This document shows positions 1-7,613 of a stretch of DNA of 64,000 bases, in pieces (position 1 is the stretch's first letter; the number at the start of each line of letters is the position of its first letter). The notes beneath the pieces are model-generated. The model made no database searches. It was not told where the DNA came from and was given only the letters and a program-made list of their open reading frames with translations. The stretch comes from an uncultured Rikenellaceae bacterium (GTDB taxonomy: Bacteria; Bacteroidota; Bacteroidia; Bacteroidales; Rikenellaceae): assembly GCA_944321925.1 (NCBI GenBank), contig CALUND010000017.1, positions 149,686 to 213,685 of the forward strand, given 5' to 3'. Made by a program: the position numbers and the translations under genes.

Positions 1-187
1 CCAGGATCTTGGCATCCTTGTGAGCGCGCTGTTTAAGATTTTCGGCCAGCTGTTTTTTAGCCGACGCGGTAGCAACCTTCGCGAGACCCGAGGGGATCAG
101 GAAATTGTTCGCATAGCCGGGCTTTACCTCGACGATGTCGTTGGCGTAGCCGAGCTTATCCACATCTTTGATAAGAATCACTTGCAT
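1..187 (-). CDS. rplI: 50S ribosomal protein L9, 5' part only
   Basis: Ribosomal protein L9 of the large subunit, which binds 23S rRNA through its N-terminal domain. Only the first 62 codons are present; the gene runs off the left edge. The start [19 protein letters not shown] followed by a [12 protein letters not shown] stretch is the L9 N-terminal domain signature. It is the last gene of an S6-S18-L9 operon, 13 bases downstream of rpsR, and is presumably read from the promoter upstream of rpsF. Confidence 0.96.
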   Translation of the reverse strand, partial: MQVILIKDVDKLGYANDIVEVKPGYANNFLIPSGLAKVATASAKKQLAENLKQRAHKDAKIL

Positions 188-200
188 ATTCCGGTCCTCC

Positions 201-473
201 TTATTTCATCATATCGGTTACGAATGGCAGGAGTGCGAGGTGACGAGCACGCTTCACGGCCTGAGCCACTTTCTTCTGGAATTTCTGCGAGGTTCCGGTC
301 AGACGACGGGGCAGAATCTTACCCTGTTCGTTGAGGAATTTCTTGAGGAACTCCGCGTCCTTGTAATCTACGTACTTGATGCCGAGCTTTTTGAAACGGC
401 AGTACTTTTTCTTCTTGACATCAACCGACAGGGGGTTGAGGTATCTGATTTCGGATTGTACGGGTGCTGCCAT
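201..473 (-). CDS. rpsR: 30S ribosomal protein S18
   Basis: Small-subunit protein S18, the heterodimer partner of S6 on 16S rRNA. The 90-residue product has the family core: [20 protein letters not shown], then [10 protein letters not shown] and a basic [12 protein letters not shown] end. The length is usual for Bacteroidota S18. It lies only 3 bases after rpsF and 13 before rplI, so the three are one transcription unit. The start ATG opens [12 protein letters not shown] and no alternative is needed. Confidence 0.98.
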   Translation of the reverse strand: MAAPVQSEIRYLNPLSVDVKKKKYCRFKKLGIKYVDYKDAEFLKKFLNEQGKILPRRLTGTSQKFQKKVAQAVKRARHLALLPFVTDMMK

Positions 474-476
474 GGC

Positions 477-824
477 TTATTCCTCCGTAGTTTTGTGGGC
501 AAGTTTTGCACGACGCTTTGCAGCGTACTCCTGAGCGTACTTGTCCTGTTTGAATGTAAGGAAACGAATCACGCGCTCGTCGCGGCGATACTGGGTTTCG
601 AGGGTCTCGATGAGAGATCCTTCTCCGGTGAACTCCAGGAACACGTAGAATCCGGTGGTCTTTTTCTGAATCGGATATTCGAGCTTTTTAAGGCCCCACT
701 CCTCCACATTCACGATTTGGCCGCCGTTTTCGGTGATCACACCCTGGAATTTGTCAACCAGCTCCTTCACCTGCAGATCGGAAAGAACCGGAGTGGCAAT
801 GAAAACGGTTTCGTAACTGTTCAT
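477..824 (-). CDS. rpsF: 30S ribosomal protein S6
   Basis: Small-subunit protein S6, first gene of the S6-S18-L9 operon. The 115-residue product begins [16 protein letters not shown], the typical first beta strand of S6, and includes [20 protein letters not shown] in the middle. The C-terminal tail is basic and polar ([13 protein letters not shown]). A consensus Bacteroidota promoter lies about 40 bases upstream. Confidence 0.98.
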   Translation of the reverse strand: MNSYETVFIATPVLSDLQVKELVDKFQGVITENGGQIVNVEEWGLKKLEYPIQKKTTGFYVFLEFTGEGSLIETLETQYRRDERVIRFLTFKQDKYAQEYAAKRRAKLAHKTTEE

Positions 825-862
825 AATTGTTAAAAAATAGATGGTTTTTGCAAAATGCGGTG

Positions 863-893
863 CAAAGGTAGGAATTATTTTCGATTAGGCAAA
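863..893 (-). promoter_or_regulatory. Promoter of the rpsF-rpsR-rplI operon
   Basis: On the minus strand TTTG (890-893), a 19-base spacer, then TACCTTTG (863-870) match the Bacteroidota sigma-A consensus TTTG-N19/20-TAnnTTTG. The start codon of rpsF follows at 824. Confidence 0.85.
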
Positions 894-927
894 CGATTCC
901 ACCATGAAAAACTGTTCGGAAGTCTCT

Positions 928-1503
928 TTACAACAGACGATCGATCTCTGCGCAGAGACGGTCGAATACCTCTTCTTCGGTACCGACTCCGTTGACGGCC
1001 GCATATTTGTCACGAGCCTGATAGAAATCGGCCACCACAGCCGTCTGGGCGTTGTAAACGGCGATGCGGTTTCGGATCACATCTTCGCTGGCGTCGTCTG
1101 CCCGGCCGCTCTCCTTGCCCCGCAACAAAATACGGCGAACCAGCTCCTCTTCGGGAACGGAAAGTTCCAGCATCGTATCGACCTTCAATCCATTCTGTTC
1201 GAGGATCTGCTCGAATGCTTCGGCCTGCGGCGTGGTACGGGGAAAACCGTCGAAAATGTTGCCGGCCGCATCCCGATGGCTCTTGACATATTCGGCGATC
1301 ATGCCGATCACCAAAGCGTCGGGAGCCAACTCCCCGCGGGAGATATAATCCTGTACCTGAAGCCCCAGCGGAGTTTTGCGACGGATTTCATCGCGGATCA
1401 CCTCTCCGGTGGAGATGTGATTGATGTTGTATTTTTGGGAGAGTCGGGCGGCTTGCGTCCCCTTGCCGGCGCCCGGAGCGCCGAAAAGCACGATATTGAT
1501 CAT
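928..1503 (-). CDS. adk: Adenylate kinase
   Basis: Adenylate kinase interconverts ATP + AMP and 2 ADP in the cytoplasm. The 191-residue product starts MINIVLFGAPGAGKGTQ, containing the GAPGAGKGTQ P-loop at residues 8-17. It also shows the NMP-binding DGFPRT motif near residue 85 and the RGKESGRADD region of a short LID. There are no zinc-type Cys residues in the LID, and the length fits the short-LID class. It is monocistronic with its own promoter, divergent from thiL. Confidence 0.97.
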   Translation of the reverse strand: MINIVLFGAPGAGKGTQAARLSQKYNINHISTGEVIRDEIRRKTPLGLQVQDYISRGELAPDALVIGMIAEYVKSHRDAAGNIFDGFPRTTPQAEAFEQILEQNGLKVDTMLELSVPEEELVRRILLRGKESGRADDASEDVIRNRIAVYNAQTAVVADFYQARDKYAAVNGVGTEEEVFDRLCAEIDRLL

Positions 1504-1546
1504 ATGCGTTACCTGTGATTGAACAATAGCTTATTTTTTGAACCGT

Positions 1547-1577
1547 CAAAATTAGGGATTTATTTCCGGCTCACAAA
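1547..1577 (-). promoter_or_regulatory. adk promoter
   Basis: Minus strand: TTTG (1574-1577), 19-base spacer, TAATTTTG (1547-1554). This is a full match to the Bacteroidota sigma-A consensus and lies 44 bases upstream of the adk ATG. Confidence 0.8.
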
Positions 1578-1586
1578 AAGAAGTCG

Positions 1587-1594
1587 TACATTTG
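1587..1594 (+). promoter_or_regulatory. thiL -7 element
   Basis: TACATTTG matches the Bacteroidota -7 consensus, 27 bases upstream of the thiL ATG. No clear TTTG is found at the expected -33 position. That position falls inside the spacer of the divergent adk promoter, so the two promoters overlap. Confidence 0.65.
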
Positions 1595-1621
1595 TAAAAA
1601 ATTCAACGACATCTCGAGAAT

Positions 1622-2656
1622 ATGGAAAAAAAGCGCACGGAGATCGCCTCTCTCGGCGAATTCGGTCTCATCGACCGACTGACCGGAGGGTTCACAGTCC
1701 ACAACCCGACCACGGTGAAGGGTCCGGGCGACGATGCCGCCGTCATCCGCATCGAAGGGGCCTCGGAGCTCACACTGCTCACCTCCGACCTGCTGCTGGA
1801 AGGAGTCGACTTCGACCTGAGCTACTTCCCGCTCAAACACCTGGGTTACAAAACGGTGGTCGTCGGATGCAACGACATCCTCGCCATGAACGGTCTGCCC
1901 CGCCAGCTGACCCTTTCGCTCGGCATATCGGCAAAAATCTCCGTCGAGCAGCTCGATGAGCTCTACGAAGGAGTACGCACGGCCTGCGAAGAGTTGGGCG
2001 TGGACCTGGCGGGCGGCGACACGACCGCATCCGTCACCGGACTCGCCATCGGCATCACGGTACTGGGAAGCGTGGCACCCGATCGCATCGTCTACCGCAG
2101 CGGCGCCAAACCCAACGACCTCATCTGCATTACGAACGACCTCGGAGCCGCCTACATGGGTCTCCACCTGCTCGAACGGGAGAAACGGGTTCTGCACGAC
2201 ACGGCAAACCCGCAACCGAAATTCGAAGGATACGAATACCTGTTGCAACGCCAGTTGCGTCCGCGCGCACCGATCGATGTCATCCGTTCGCTGGCCGAGG
2301 AGAAGATTCTCCCCACCTCCATGATCGACATTTCGGACGGACTGGCCTCCGACCTGCTGCAGCTCTGCAAAAGTTCCGGATGCGGAGCCCGCATCTACCT
2401 CGACCGGCTGCCCATAGCCAAGGAGACCTATGCGATGGCCGAAGAGCTGCATGCCGATCCGGTGGTGGCCGCCCTCAACGGAGGCGACGACAACGAACTG
2501 CTCTTCACCGTACCGCTGGAAGATCAGGAACGGATCATGCGGATGGGCGGAGCGGAGGTTATCGGCCACATCACCGAGGCGGGAACCGGCGCAGCGCTGG
2601 TCACTCCCGACGGAAGCACCATTCCGCTCAAGGCGCAGGGATTCCACGGGAACTGA
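1622..2656 (+). CDS. thiL: Thiamine-monophosphate kinase ThiL
   Basis: ThiL phosphorylates thiamine monophosphate to thiamine diphosphate, the last step of TPP synthesis. The 344-residue product has the PurM/ThiL-like layout: GEFGLIDRL near the N-terminus, PGDDAAVI (metal/nucleotide-binding Asp residues, about residue 37), GGDTTAS mid-protein, and MIDISDGLASDLLQL around residue 235. The length is slightly above the E. coli enzyme. It is a single gene with its own promoter; no other thiamine genes are nearby and no TPP riboswitch is visible in the short leader. Confidence 0.95.
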   Translation: MEKKRTEIASLGEFGLIDRLTGGFTVHNPTTVKGPGDDAAVIRIEGASELTLLTSDLLLEGVDFDLSYFPLKHLGYKTVVVGCNDILAMNGLPRQLTLSLGISAKISVEQLDELYEGVRTACEELGVDLAGGDTTASVTGLAIGITVLGSVAPDRIVYRSGAKPNDLICITNDLGAAYMGLHLLEREKRVLHDTANPQPKFEGYEYLLQRQLRPRAPIDVIRSLAEEKILPTSMIDISDGLASDLLQLCKSSGCGARIYLDRLPIAKETYAMAEELHADPVVAALNGGDDNELLFTVPLEDQERIMRMGGAEVIGHITEAGTGAALVTPDGSTIPLKAQGFHGN

Positions 2657-2657
2657 T

Positions 2658-2693
2658 CCCGAACGCTCTCTTTTTCCCGAACGCTCTCTTTTT
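2658..2693. repeat. Two-copy perfect 18-bp tandem repeat after thiL
   Basis: CCCGAACGCTCTCTTTTT occurs twice head to tail (2658-2675, 2676-2693), starting 2 bases after the thiL stop codon. The pyrimidine-rich end could assist termination, but there is no stem. Confidence 0.9.
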
Positions 2694-2747
2694 CCAGATG
2701 GTATAAAGTTTGTTCGGCAACAAGGCGTGTAAATCGATCCGCGCCTC

Positions 2748-3863
2748 ATGTTGTCGTCCCATGCCCGATACCACCTCGACCTCGTCTTCGCCAACCTGCT
2801 GTTCGGGGTGAACTTTTCCTACTACGTATCGCTCATCCGACACTACCTCGACTTCCAGACGATCTTCATGCTGCAGATCGTGGTTTCGGCGTTTTTTTTC
2901 ATTCCGTTCGCCCTCTTCTCCCGCCAGAGTTACCGGCTCGATCTCCGTGATTTCGGGGCCATTCTTCTCGTTACGCTGCTGATCGTCTACGGCTGGATGT
3001 ACATGCTGCTCTGGGGAGCCAAATACACCTCCCCGATCGACGCATCCACGATCGCCACGCTGGGGCCGGCCTTCACCCTGCTTGCCACCCACATTCTCAA
3101 CCGGGAACGCATCACCTTCTTCCGCACGGCCGGATTCCTGCTGGCACTTTGCGGCGCGGGCATTCTGCTGTTCGATCACGGCCGTACGTTCATTCAGGGC
3201 AGCGAAGGCTACGGCAACGCACTGGTATTGATTGCCGTCATCTGCATAGCCGTCAACACGGTCATCATCAGTCCCGTACTCCGGCGGCGCGGGACCTTGG
3301 TCGTCATGGGATGGTACTACATCATCGGACTGGCCATTACCGCCCCCTTTTTCTGGAAATACGCCCGCAACACCGCCTATGCCGAATTGCCGTTCGGAGC
3401 GGTCATGGAATTACTCTACATCCTGCTGTTGGGAACGGTCCTTCCCTCCTACCTGCTCTATAAAGGGACAGAGAAACTGACCGCAGTCCACACGGCGCTC
3501 TACCGCTATATCCAACCGGTCATAACGACCGTTGTGGCCGTATGGCGGGGACAGGAGCGGATCGACAAGGAAAACATCATCGCCGCCAGCCTGATTTTCC
3601 TGGGGATCGTGATGGTCGTCATGGGTTACGAGGTGGTGTTGCAACAGGTCAAACGCCTGCTGAAACGACCTGTAGCGACAGACTCTCCAACGGGAAGCGA
3701 CCCGGAACCCGCCACTCCCTTCGCCACCACGCTGCAAAACGAAAAGGGAAATTCCCCAACAGGCTCTTATCCGACACAAAACCGGTCATCGGACAACGAC
3801 ACCTCCGACAACGCGACAAATGACACATCGTCCGTACAAAAAAATCCGGCCGAACGATCATAG
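2748..3863 (+). CDS. EamA/DMT-superfamily membrane transporter with a hydrophilic C-terminal tail
   Basis: A probable inner-membrane permease of the drug/metabolite transporter superfamily; the substrate cannot be told. Residues 1-300 contain about ten hydrophobic helices in two EamA-like repeats. In the first, ASTIATLGPAFTLLATHIL is followed by GFLLALCGAGILLF; in the second, LYRYIQPVITTVVAVWRGQE leads to AASLIFLGIVMVVMGY. Residues from about 305 to 371 form a polar, Ser/Thr/Asn/Asp-rich tail with no helix and a repeated SPTGS motif, not part of the family core. Start is ATG; the gene is isolated and ends 75 bases before the convergent thioesterase gene. Confidence 0.88.
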   Translation: MLSSHARYHLDLVFANLLFGVNFSYYVSLIRHYLDFQTIFMLQIVVSAFFFIPFALFSRQSYRLDLRDFGAILLVTLLIVYGWMYMLLWGAKYTSPIDASTIATLGPAFTLLATHILNRERITFFRTAGFLLALCGAGILLFDHGRTFIQGSEGYGNALVLIAVICIAVNTVIISPVLRRRGTLVVMGWYYIIGLAITAPFFWKYARNTAYAELPFGAVMELLYILLLGTVLPSYLLYKGTEKLTAVHTALYRYIQPVITTVVAVWRGQERIDKENIIAASLIFLGIVMVVMGYEVVLQQVKRLLKRPVATDSPTGSDPEPATPFATTLQNEKGNSPTGSYPTQNRSSDNDTSDNATNDTSSVQKNPAERS

Positions 3864-3938
3864 ATCGATCGGCGATCGGACAGAAAATCCAGACTGCAAA
3901 ACGAGGCGATCCGGAGCATCGACGCCGAAGAAGAAAGA

Positions 3939-4343
3939 CTATCGCTCGAACGCCTGACGCCAGACAAGGGGAATCTCCACGGAAAGCTGTTTCTCGAAAT
4001 CGAACGCCACCATCACCGAACGGCTTTCGGAACGGATATCCTCACCCTGTTCCGTTCGGCACACGAGTCGTTGCAAAAGGGTGAGGCTTTTGTTACCGAT
4101 CTTCTCGACCGTCGTCGAGACGACCAGATCGTCCTCATAACGGATCTGCCCCAGGTAATCGGTATGGGTCGAGGCTGTCACCAGGCGCAACTGTCCGGAG
4201 ACGACATCGTGACCGAGCAGCGATTGGAAATAGTCGCCTTTGCCCAGATCAAAGTATTGCTGCTGATGGACGTTGTTGACGTGGTGAAAGATATCGATAT
4301 CGTCGAATCGTTTCTGTATCGGAGTAATTACCGTGCGTCCCAT
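3939..4343 (-). CDS. Acyl-CoA thioesterase, 4HBT (hot-dog) family
   Basis: A 134-residue single hot-dog-fold thioesterase that should hydrolyse an acyl-CoA or acyl-ACP thioester; the substrate is unknown. The motif IDIFHHVNNVHQQQYFDLG near residue 16 corresponds to the D-x-x-x-HVNN-x-x-Y active site of YbgC/FcbC-type enzymes. The remainder is the expected beta-strand pattern (YEDDLVVSTTVEKIGNKSLT). It starts 3 bases after the Sua5-like gene on the same strand, so the two are almost certainly cotranscribed. Confidence 0.88.
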   Translation of the reverse strand: MGRTVITPIQKRFDDIDIFHHVNNVHQQQYFDLGKGDYFQSLLGHDVVSGQLRLVTASTHTDYLGQIRYEDDLVVSTTVEKIGNKSLTLLQRLVCRTEQGEDIRSESRSVMVAFDFEKQLSVEIPLVWRQAFER

Positions 4344-4346
4344 AGC

Positions 4347-4913
4347 CTATTCCCGAATGATTTTCACCTCTCCGCCCTCGCCGAGCCGAATGATCGACGA
4401 TGGCCGGTGCGTGGATGCGGCCCCCTCGCACGACGGATCGACAACAAAATCCACACCGTTCCGGATCGCTTCGACAATCTCCGGATAGTACAGAGGCGCC
4501 GGCTCGCCCGTGATGTTGGCCGAGGTGGAGACCAACGGTCGTCCGAAAGCGCGCAACAACCGATGACAAAATTCATCCTTCGGCACCCGAATACCGATCG
4601 TACCCTCCTCCGGGATCAGATTCGGGGCAATTCCGCATCCGCCCGGCAGAATCAGCGTCAAAGGCTTGTCGGCCATCTCGAAAAGTTCCCAGGTCACCGC
4701 AGGCACCTTGCCCACGTAACGCACCACGTCGTCGATCGAAGCGACCAGCACGGTCATGCTTTTCTTGTTTTCCGATCGTTTGAGGCGGTAGACCTTTTCG
4801 ACCGCCTCGGCATTCGTCGCGTCGCACCCTACCCCCCAGACCGTATCGGTCGGATAGAGGATGAGTCCGCCGCCGCGGAGCGTTTCAACCGCCTTACGTA
4901 TCTCGTCGTTCAT
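4347..4913 (-). CDS. Sua5/YciO/YrdC-family threonylcarbamoyl-AMP synthase
   Basis: YrdC-domain protein, likely the L-threonylcarbamoyladenylate synthase for the t6A37 tRNA modification. The 188 residues cover just the YrdC domain: GGLILYPTDTVWGVGCDA near the N-terminus, LKRSENKKSMTVLV for nucleotide binding, ADKPLTLILPG, then GIRVPKDEF and PLVSTSANITGEP. There is no Sua5 C-terminal domain. A YciO-like role cannot be excluded on sequence alone. It is the first gene of a two-gene operon with the thioesterase. Confidence 0.88.
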   Translation of the reverse strand: MNDEIRKAVETLRGGGLILYPTDTVWGVGCDATNAEAVEKVYRLKRSENKKSMTVLVASIDDVVRYVGKVPAVTWELFEMADKPLTLILPGGCGIAPNLIPEEGTIGIRVPKDEFCHRLLRAFGRPLVSTSANITGEPAPLYYPEIVEAIRNGVDFVVDPSCEGAASTHRPSSIIRLGEGGEVKIIRE

Positions 4914-4933
4914 ATTTTTCCGTTTAAGTTAGG

Positions 4934-4941
4934 CAAAGTTA
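4934..4941 (-). promoter_or_regulatory. -7 element of the Sua5-thioesterase operon
   Basis: TAACTTTG on the minus strand matches the Bacteroidota -7 consensus, 20 bases upstream of the ATG at 4913. No convincing -33 TTTG. It sits 12 bases from the divergent yebC -7 element. Confidence 0.6.
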
Positions 4942-4953
4942 GAAATTCTTTGT

Positions 4954-4961
4954 TAATTTTG
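4954..4961 (+). promoter_or_regulatory. yebC -7 element
   Basis: TAATTTTG matches the -7 consensus, 50 bases upstream of the yebC ATG. It is back to back with the minus-strand element at 4934-4941, so the two promoters share DNA. Confidence 0.6.
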
Positions 4962-5011
4962 CGCGACGATTTTACTCCCGAATACCTACTTTAATAACCA
5001 ATCACAGACTC

Positions 5012-5737
5012 ATGGGAAGAGCATTCGAATACCGCAAAGCACGCAAATTCAAACGCTGGGGCAACATGGCCCGGACATTCACCAAGATCGGCAAAGAGAT
5101 CGAGATTGCCGTCAAAGCGGGAGGTCCCGATCCCAGCGGCAACACCCGTCTGCGCGTGCTGATTCAGAACGCCAAGGCTGAAAACATGCCCAAGGAGAAC
5201 GTCGAGCGCGCCATCAAACGGGCCATTTCGAAAGATACGGCCGACTACAAAGAGATGATCTACGAGGGTTACGGCCCCCACGGCATCGCTTTCCTGGTGG
5301 AGACCGCCACAGACAATACCACCCGCACGGTGGCCAACGTACGTAACTGTTTCAACAAAAGCGGCGGATCGCTCGGCACGAGCGGCAGCGTGGCATTCCT
5401 GTTCGACCACAAATGCACCTTCAAGTTCGCCAACACGAAGAATGCCGATCCCGACGAACTGGAGTTGGAGATGATCGACCTCGGAGTAGACGAACTCTAT
5501 GTCGATGAAGAGGGCAACATCACGGTCTACGCCCCCTTCGACGCTTACGGAGCCGTTCAGAAATTTCTGGAAGACAACGGATTCGAGATCATCAGCGGCG
5601 AATTCGTCCGAATTCCGACCGACACCAAAGAGCTGTCGGCCGAAGAGCGCGAATCGGTCGAGAAGCTGATCGAACGACTCGAAGAGGACGACGACGTAAC
5701 CAACGTCTACCACACGATGAAAGAGGAAGAGGAATAA
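5012..5737 (+). CDS. yebC: YebC/PmpR-family protein
   Basis: YebC-family protein, 241 residues. Members have been described as transcriptional regulators and, more recently, as ribosome-associated factors that help translation of proline stretches; which applies here is not visible. The start MGRAFEYRKARKFKRWG replaces the commoner MAGHSKWANIK form but keeps the basic N-terminus. It is followed by ARTFTKIGKEIEIAVKAGGPDP, NTRLRVLIQNAKAENMPKEN and GSLGTSGSVAFLF, all YebC hallmarks. Single gene closed by a strong terminator. Confidence 0.93.
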   Translation: MGRAFEYRKARKFKRWGNMARTFTKIGKEIEIAVKAGGPDPSGNTRLRVLIQNAKAENMPKENVERAIKRAISKDTADYKEMIYEGYGPHGIAFLVETATDNTTRTVANVRNCFNKSGGSLGTSGSVAFLFDHKCTFKFANTKNADPDELELEMIDLGVDELYVDEEGNITVYAPFDAYGAVQKFLEDNGFEIISGEFVRIPTDTKELSAEERESVEKLIERLEEDDDVTNVYHTMKEEEE

Positions 5738-5765
5738 TACTACTCCCTGCACACATTACACAAAA

Positions 5766-5806
5766 AAACAGCGAACCGGACAACTTCATTGCCCGGTTCG
5801 CTGTTT
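5766..5806 (+). terminator. yebC intrinsic terminator
   Basis: Perfect 14-bp inverted repeat (AAACAGCGAACCGG at 5766-5779, its complement at 5793-5806) with a 13-base loop, ending in TTT. An A-rich run precedes it, so it may also act on the minus strand. Confidence 0.85.
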
Positions 5807-5811
5807 ATGTA

Positions 5812-5849
5812 GGGAGACACCCACACGAAGGGGAGACACCCACACGAAG
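5812..5849. repeat. Two-copy perfect 19-bp tandem repeat
   Basis: GGGAGACACCCACACGAAG occurs at 5812-5830 and again at 5831-5849 without mismatch, just beyond the yebC terminator. Confidence 0.92.
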
Positions 5850-6069
5850 TCGACCCGATGAAGGCACAGGAGAGATCGTTTCCGCGCCGGTGATCGATCC
5901 ATCCACCGATCACCGCACGACACGATCTCGGATAAGCCTCCAACACAAATTAGCGCTCACCCCACCGGACAATCCCGCCGGCAATCTACTTTCAGTCTCT
6001 CAGACAACGGTCCGATCCGGGAAAACAGAGCCAAGCGAAGAGACGATCATGCAGACGGTCGACAAAGAA

Positions 6070-6096
6070 CAAGGCGTCCCAAATTGGGACGCCTTG
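6070..6096 (-). terminator. Terminator of the Hc1-like gene
   Basis: Perfect 11-bp stem (6070-6080 with 6086-6096) around an AAATT loop; on the minus strand it leads into TTCTTTG. It lies 24 bases after the stop codon. Confidence 0.8.
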
Positions 6097-6120
6097 CATG
6101 CTAAAACAAATTTACCGAAA

Positions 6121-6294
6121 TTATTTGGAGGCAGCAACCGACTCTTTACGGAAGTCCTTCAAAAGTTTGGAAAGTTCCAGAGCGGCCTTGCGAGCGCGCG
6201 TACCGGCAGCTTTATTGCCTTTGGTCAGCTGAAGCTCTGCATTGGTCTGGAATGCGGCGATTTGTTCGTTAATTTTGGCTACTAATTCTTTCAT
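6121..6294 (-). CDS. Histone H1-like protein, Hc1 family
   Basis: A 57-residue basic protein, MKELVAKINEQIAAFQTNAE then TKGNKAAGTRARKAALELSK and LLKDFRKESVAASK. I recognise this as the short Bacteroidota relative of chlamydial Hc1, a nucleoid-associated DNA-binding protein. It consists of a helix followed by the GNKAAGTRARKAALEL basic segment, without the long Lys/Ala tail of the chlamydial protein. The start at 6294 is preferred over an upstream in-frame ATG at 6327, because the promoter -7 element at 6325-6332 overlaps that codon. Monocistronic. Confidence 0.85.
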   Translation of the reverse strand: MKELVAKINEQIAAFQTNAELQLTKGNKAAGTRARKAALELSKLLKDFRKESVAASK

Positions 6295-6324
6295 AATCTT
6301 ACAGATTTTGGATTGTAACTGATG

Positions 6325-6354
6325 CAAAGATAGATAAAATTTCTTTTTTCCAAA
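6325..6354 (-). promoter_or_regulatory. Promoter of the Hc1-like gene
   Basis: Minus strand: TTTG (6351-6354), 18-base spacer, TATCTTTG (6325-6332). Its position fixes the start codon at 6294. Confidence 0.72.
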
Positions 6355-6448
6355 TTTTTCATCTATTTATTTTCCGGTCCTTTGCGACTTTTTAAAACAC
6401 AGGCGTGGTATATTTTTTGCCCATCTCTTCCCCGTAAAAACGAGAGGT

Positions 6449-7609
6449 ATGAGAGTCAAATTCTTAGCCACATTACTTCTGAGCGTCATCCTTGCGGGAG
6501 GATGCAAAAAGAGACAATCCACACCCCGCCCCACCGTTCCACACATCCCGGTCTTCACGATCCGAACCGATTCCCTGGCCACCCCGATGGAATTCGTGGG
6601 AGAGATGAACAGCAACAGCGACGTGATCATCCAACCGCGCATCACGGGTTATCTGCTCTCCGCCCATTTTAAAAGCGGTATGCCGGTGCACAAAGGGCAA
6701 CTGCTCTACCGGATCGACCCGGCACAACTTCAAACCCAAGAGGCGGCCGCCCGTTCGCAACTTTCCTCTGCACAGGCGCAACTGATCGAAGCCCAGAACA
6801 ACTACGAGCGAGCCGTACCGCTCGCCCGCATCAACGCCGTAAGCCGTTCGGCCCTCGACCAATACAAAGCGCAATACGAATCGGCCCGCGCAGCCGTACG
6901 TTCCGCCGAAGCCAGTCTGCACGATGCCTCCCTGAACGTAGGCTACGCCACGATCTATTCGCCCATCGACGGAATCATCGGTGCTACCGATCCTTCGGTG
7001 GGAGACCTGGTGGGCGTCGGGACCCAATACACCACCCTGACCACCATCTCCAACACCGACTCCGTCTCGGTCACTCTTTCGATTCCGGTCTCCGAATATT
7101 TGCGCCTGCGCGACAGCACGAAGCTCGACGAACCGTCCTATGTCAACCGGAATCTGCTCTCCAACATCCGGCTGTGGCTCTCCGACGGCTCACTCTATCC
7201 CTACCCCGGAGTCTACAGCTACACCCGCCGAGCGACCGGCGACCGCATGGGAACGATCGAGCTGGTCGTGAAATTTCCCAACCCGGAACAGGTGCTCAAA
7301 CCGGGCGAATACGCACGGGTAACGACCGACGCCGGCAAAATCCGACCGCGCACCGTCGTACCCCAGATCTGCGTCAGCCAGGATCAGGGGATCAACTCAC
7401 TCTGGGTCATCCGACCCGACAGCACGGCGGAATATCGTCGCGTGGAGTTGGGAAAGACCTACGGGAGCTACTGGATCATCAACCAGGGAGTTGAGATCGG
7501 AGAGTGGGTTGCGGAATCGGGACTCCAAAAGATGCGAAACGGAATGAAAGTCATCCCCGTGGCCTCCGCCTCGGAAACGGATCGACCAACCAAACCAGCG
7601 GAGAGATAG
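6449..7609 (+). CDS. RND efflux periplasmic adaptor lipoprotein (AcrA/MexA type)
   Basis: Membrane-fusion protein linking the inner-membrane RND pump to the outer-membrane channel. The 386 residues start with a lipoprotein signal (MRVKFLATLLLSVILAGGCK, lipid-modified Cys at residue 19). Then come a lipoyl half-motif, a helical hairpin (LSSAQAQLIEAQNNYERAVP ... ALDQYKAQYESARAAVRSAE), and the returning lipoyl half ATIYSPIDGIIG, followed by beta-barrel and membrane-proximal regions. First gene of a three-gene pump operon, 4 bases before the pump gene. Substrates cannot be inferred and no adjacent regulator is present. Confidence 0.93.
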   Translation: MRVKFLATLLLSVILAGGCKKRQSTPRPTVPHIPVFTIRTDSLATPMEFVGEMNSNSDVIIQPRITGYLLSAHFKSGMPVHKGQLLYRIDPAQLQTQEAAARSQLSSAQAQLIEAQNNYERAVPLARINAVSRSALDQYKAQYESARAAVRSAEASLHDASLNVGYATIYSPIDGIIGATDPSVGDLVGVGTQYTTLTTISNTDSVSVTLSIPVSEYLRLRDSTKLDEPSYVNRNLLSNIRLWLSDGSLYPYPGVYSYTRRATGDRMGTIELVVKFPNPEQVLKPGEYARVTTDAGKIRPRTVVPQICVSQDQGINSLWVIRPDSTAEYRRVELGKTYGSYWIINQGVEIGEWVAESGLQKMRNGMKVIPVASASETDRPTKPAER

Positions 7610-7613
7610 CGCC

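Larger units (their letters stand above)
5738..6120. other. Gene-free stretch between yebC and the Hc1-like gene
   Basis: These 383 bases hold the yebC terminator (5766-5806), a two-copy 19-bp repeat (5812-5849) and the terminator of the converging Hc1-like gene (6070-6096). I see no coding frame with family features between 5850 and 6069. Confidence 0.75.

Noticed and set aside
6121..6327. Small basic protein considered as ribosomal protein S20
   Set aside because: It lacks the S20 N-terminal pattern (KSAKKRxR type); GNKAAGTRARKAALEL fits the Hc1-like family.
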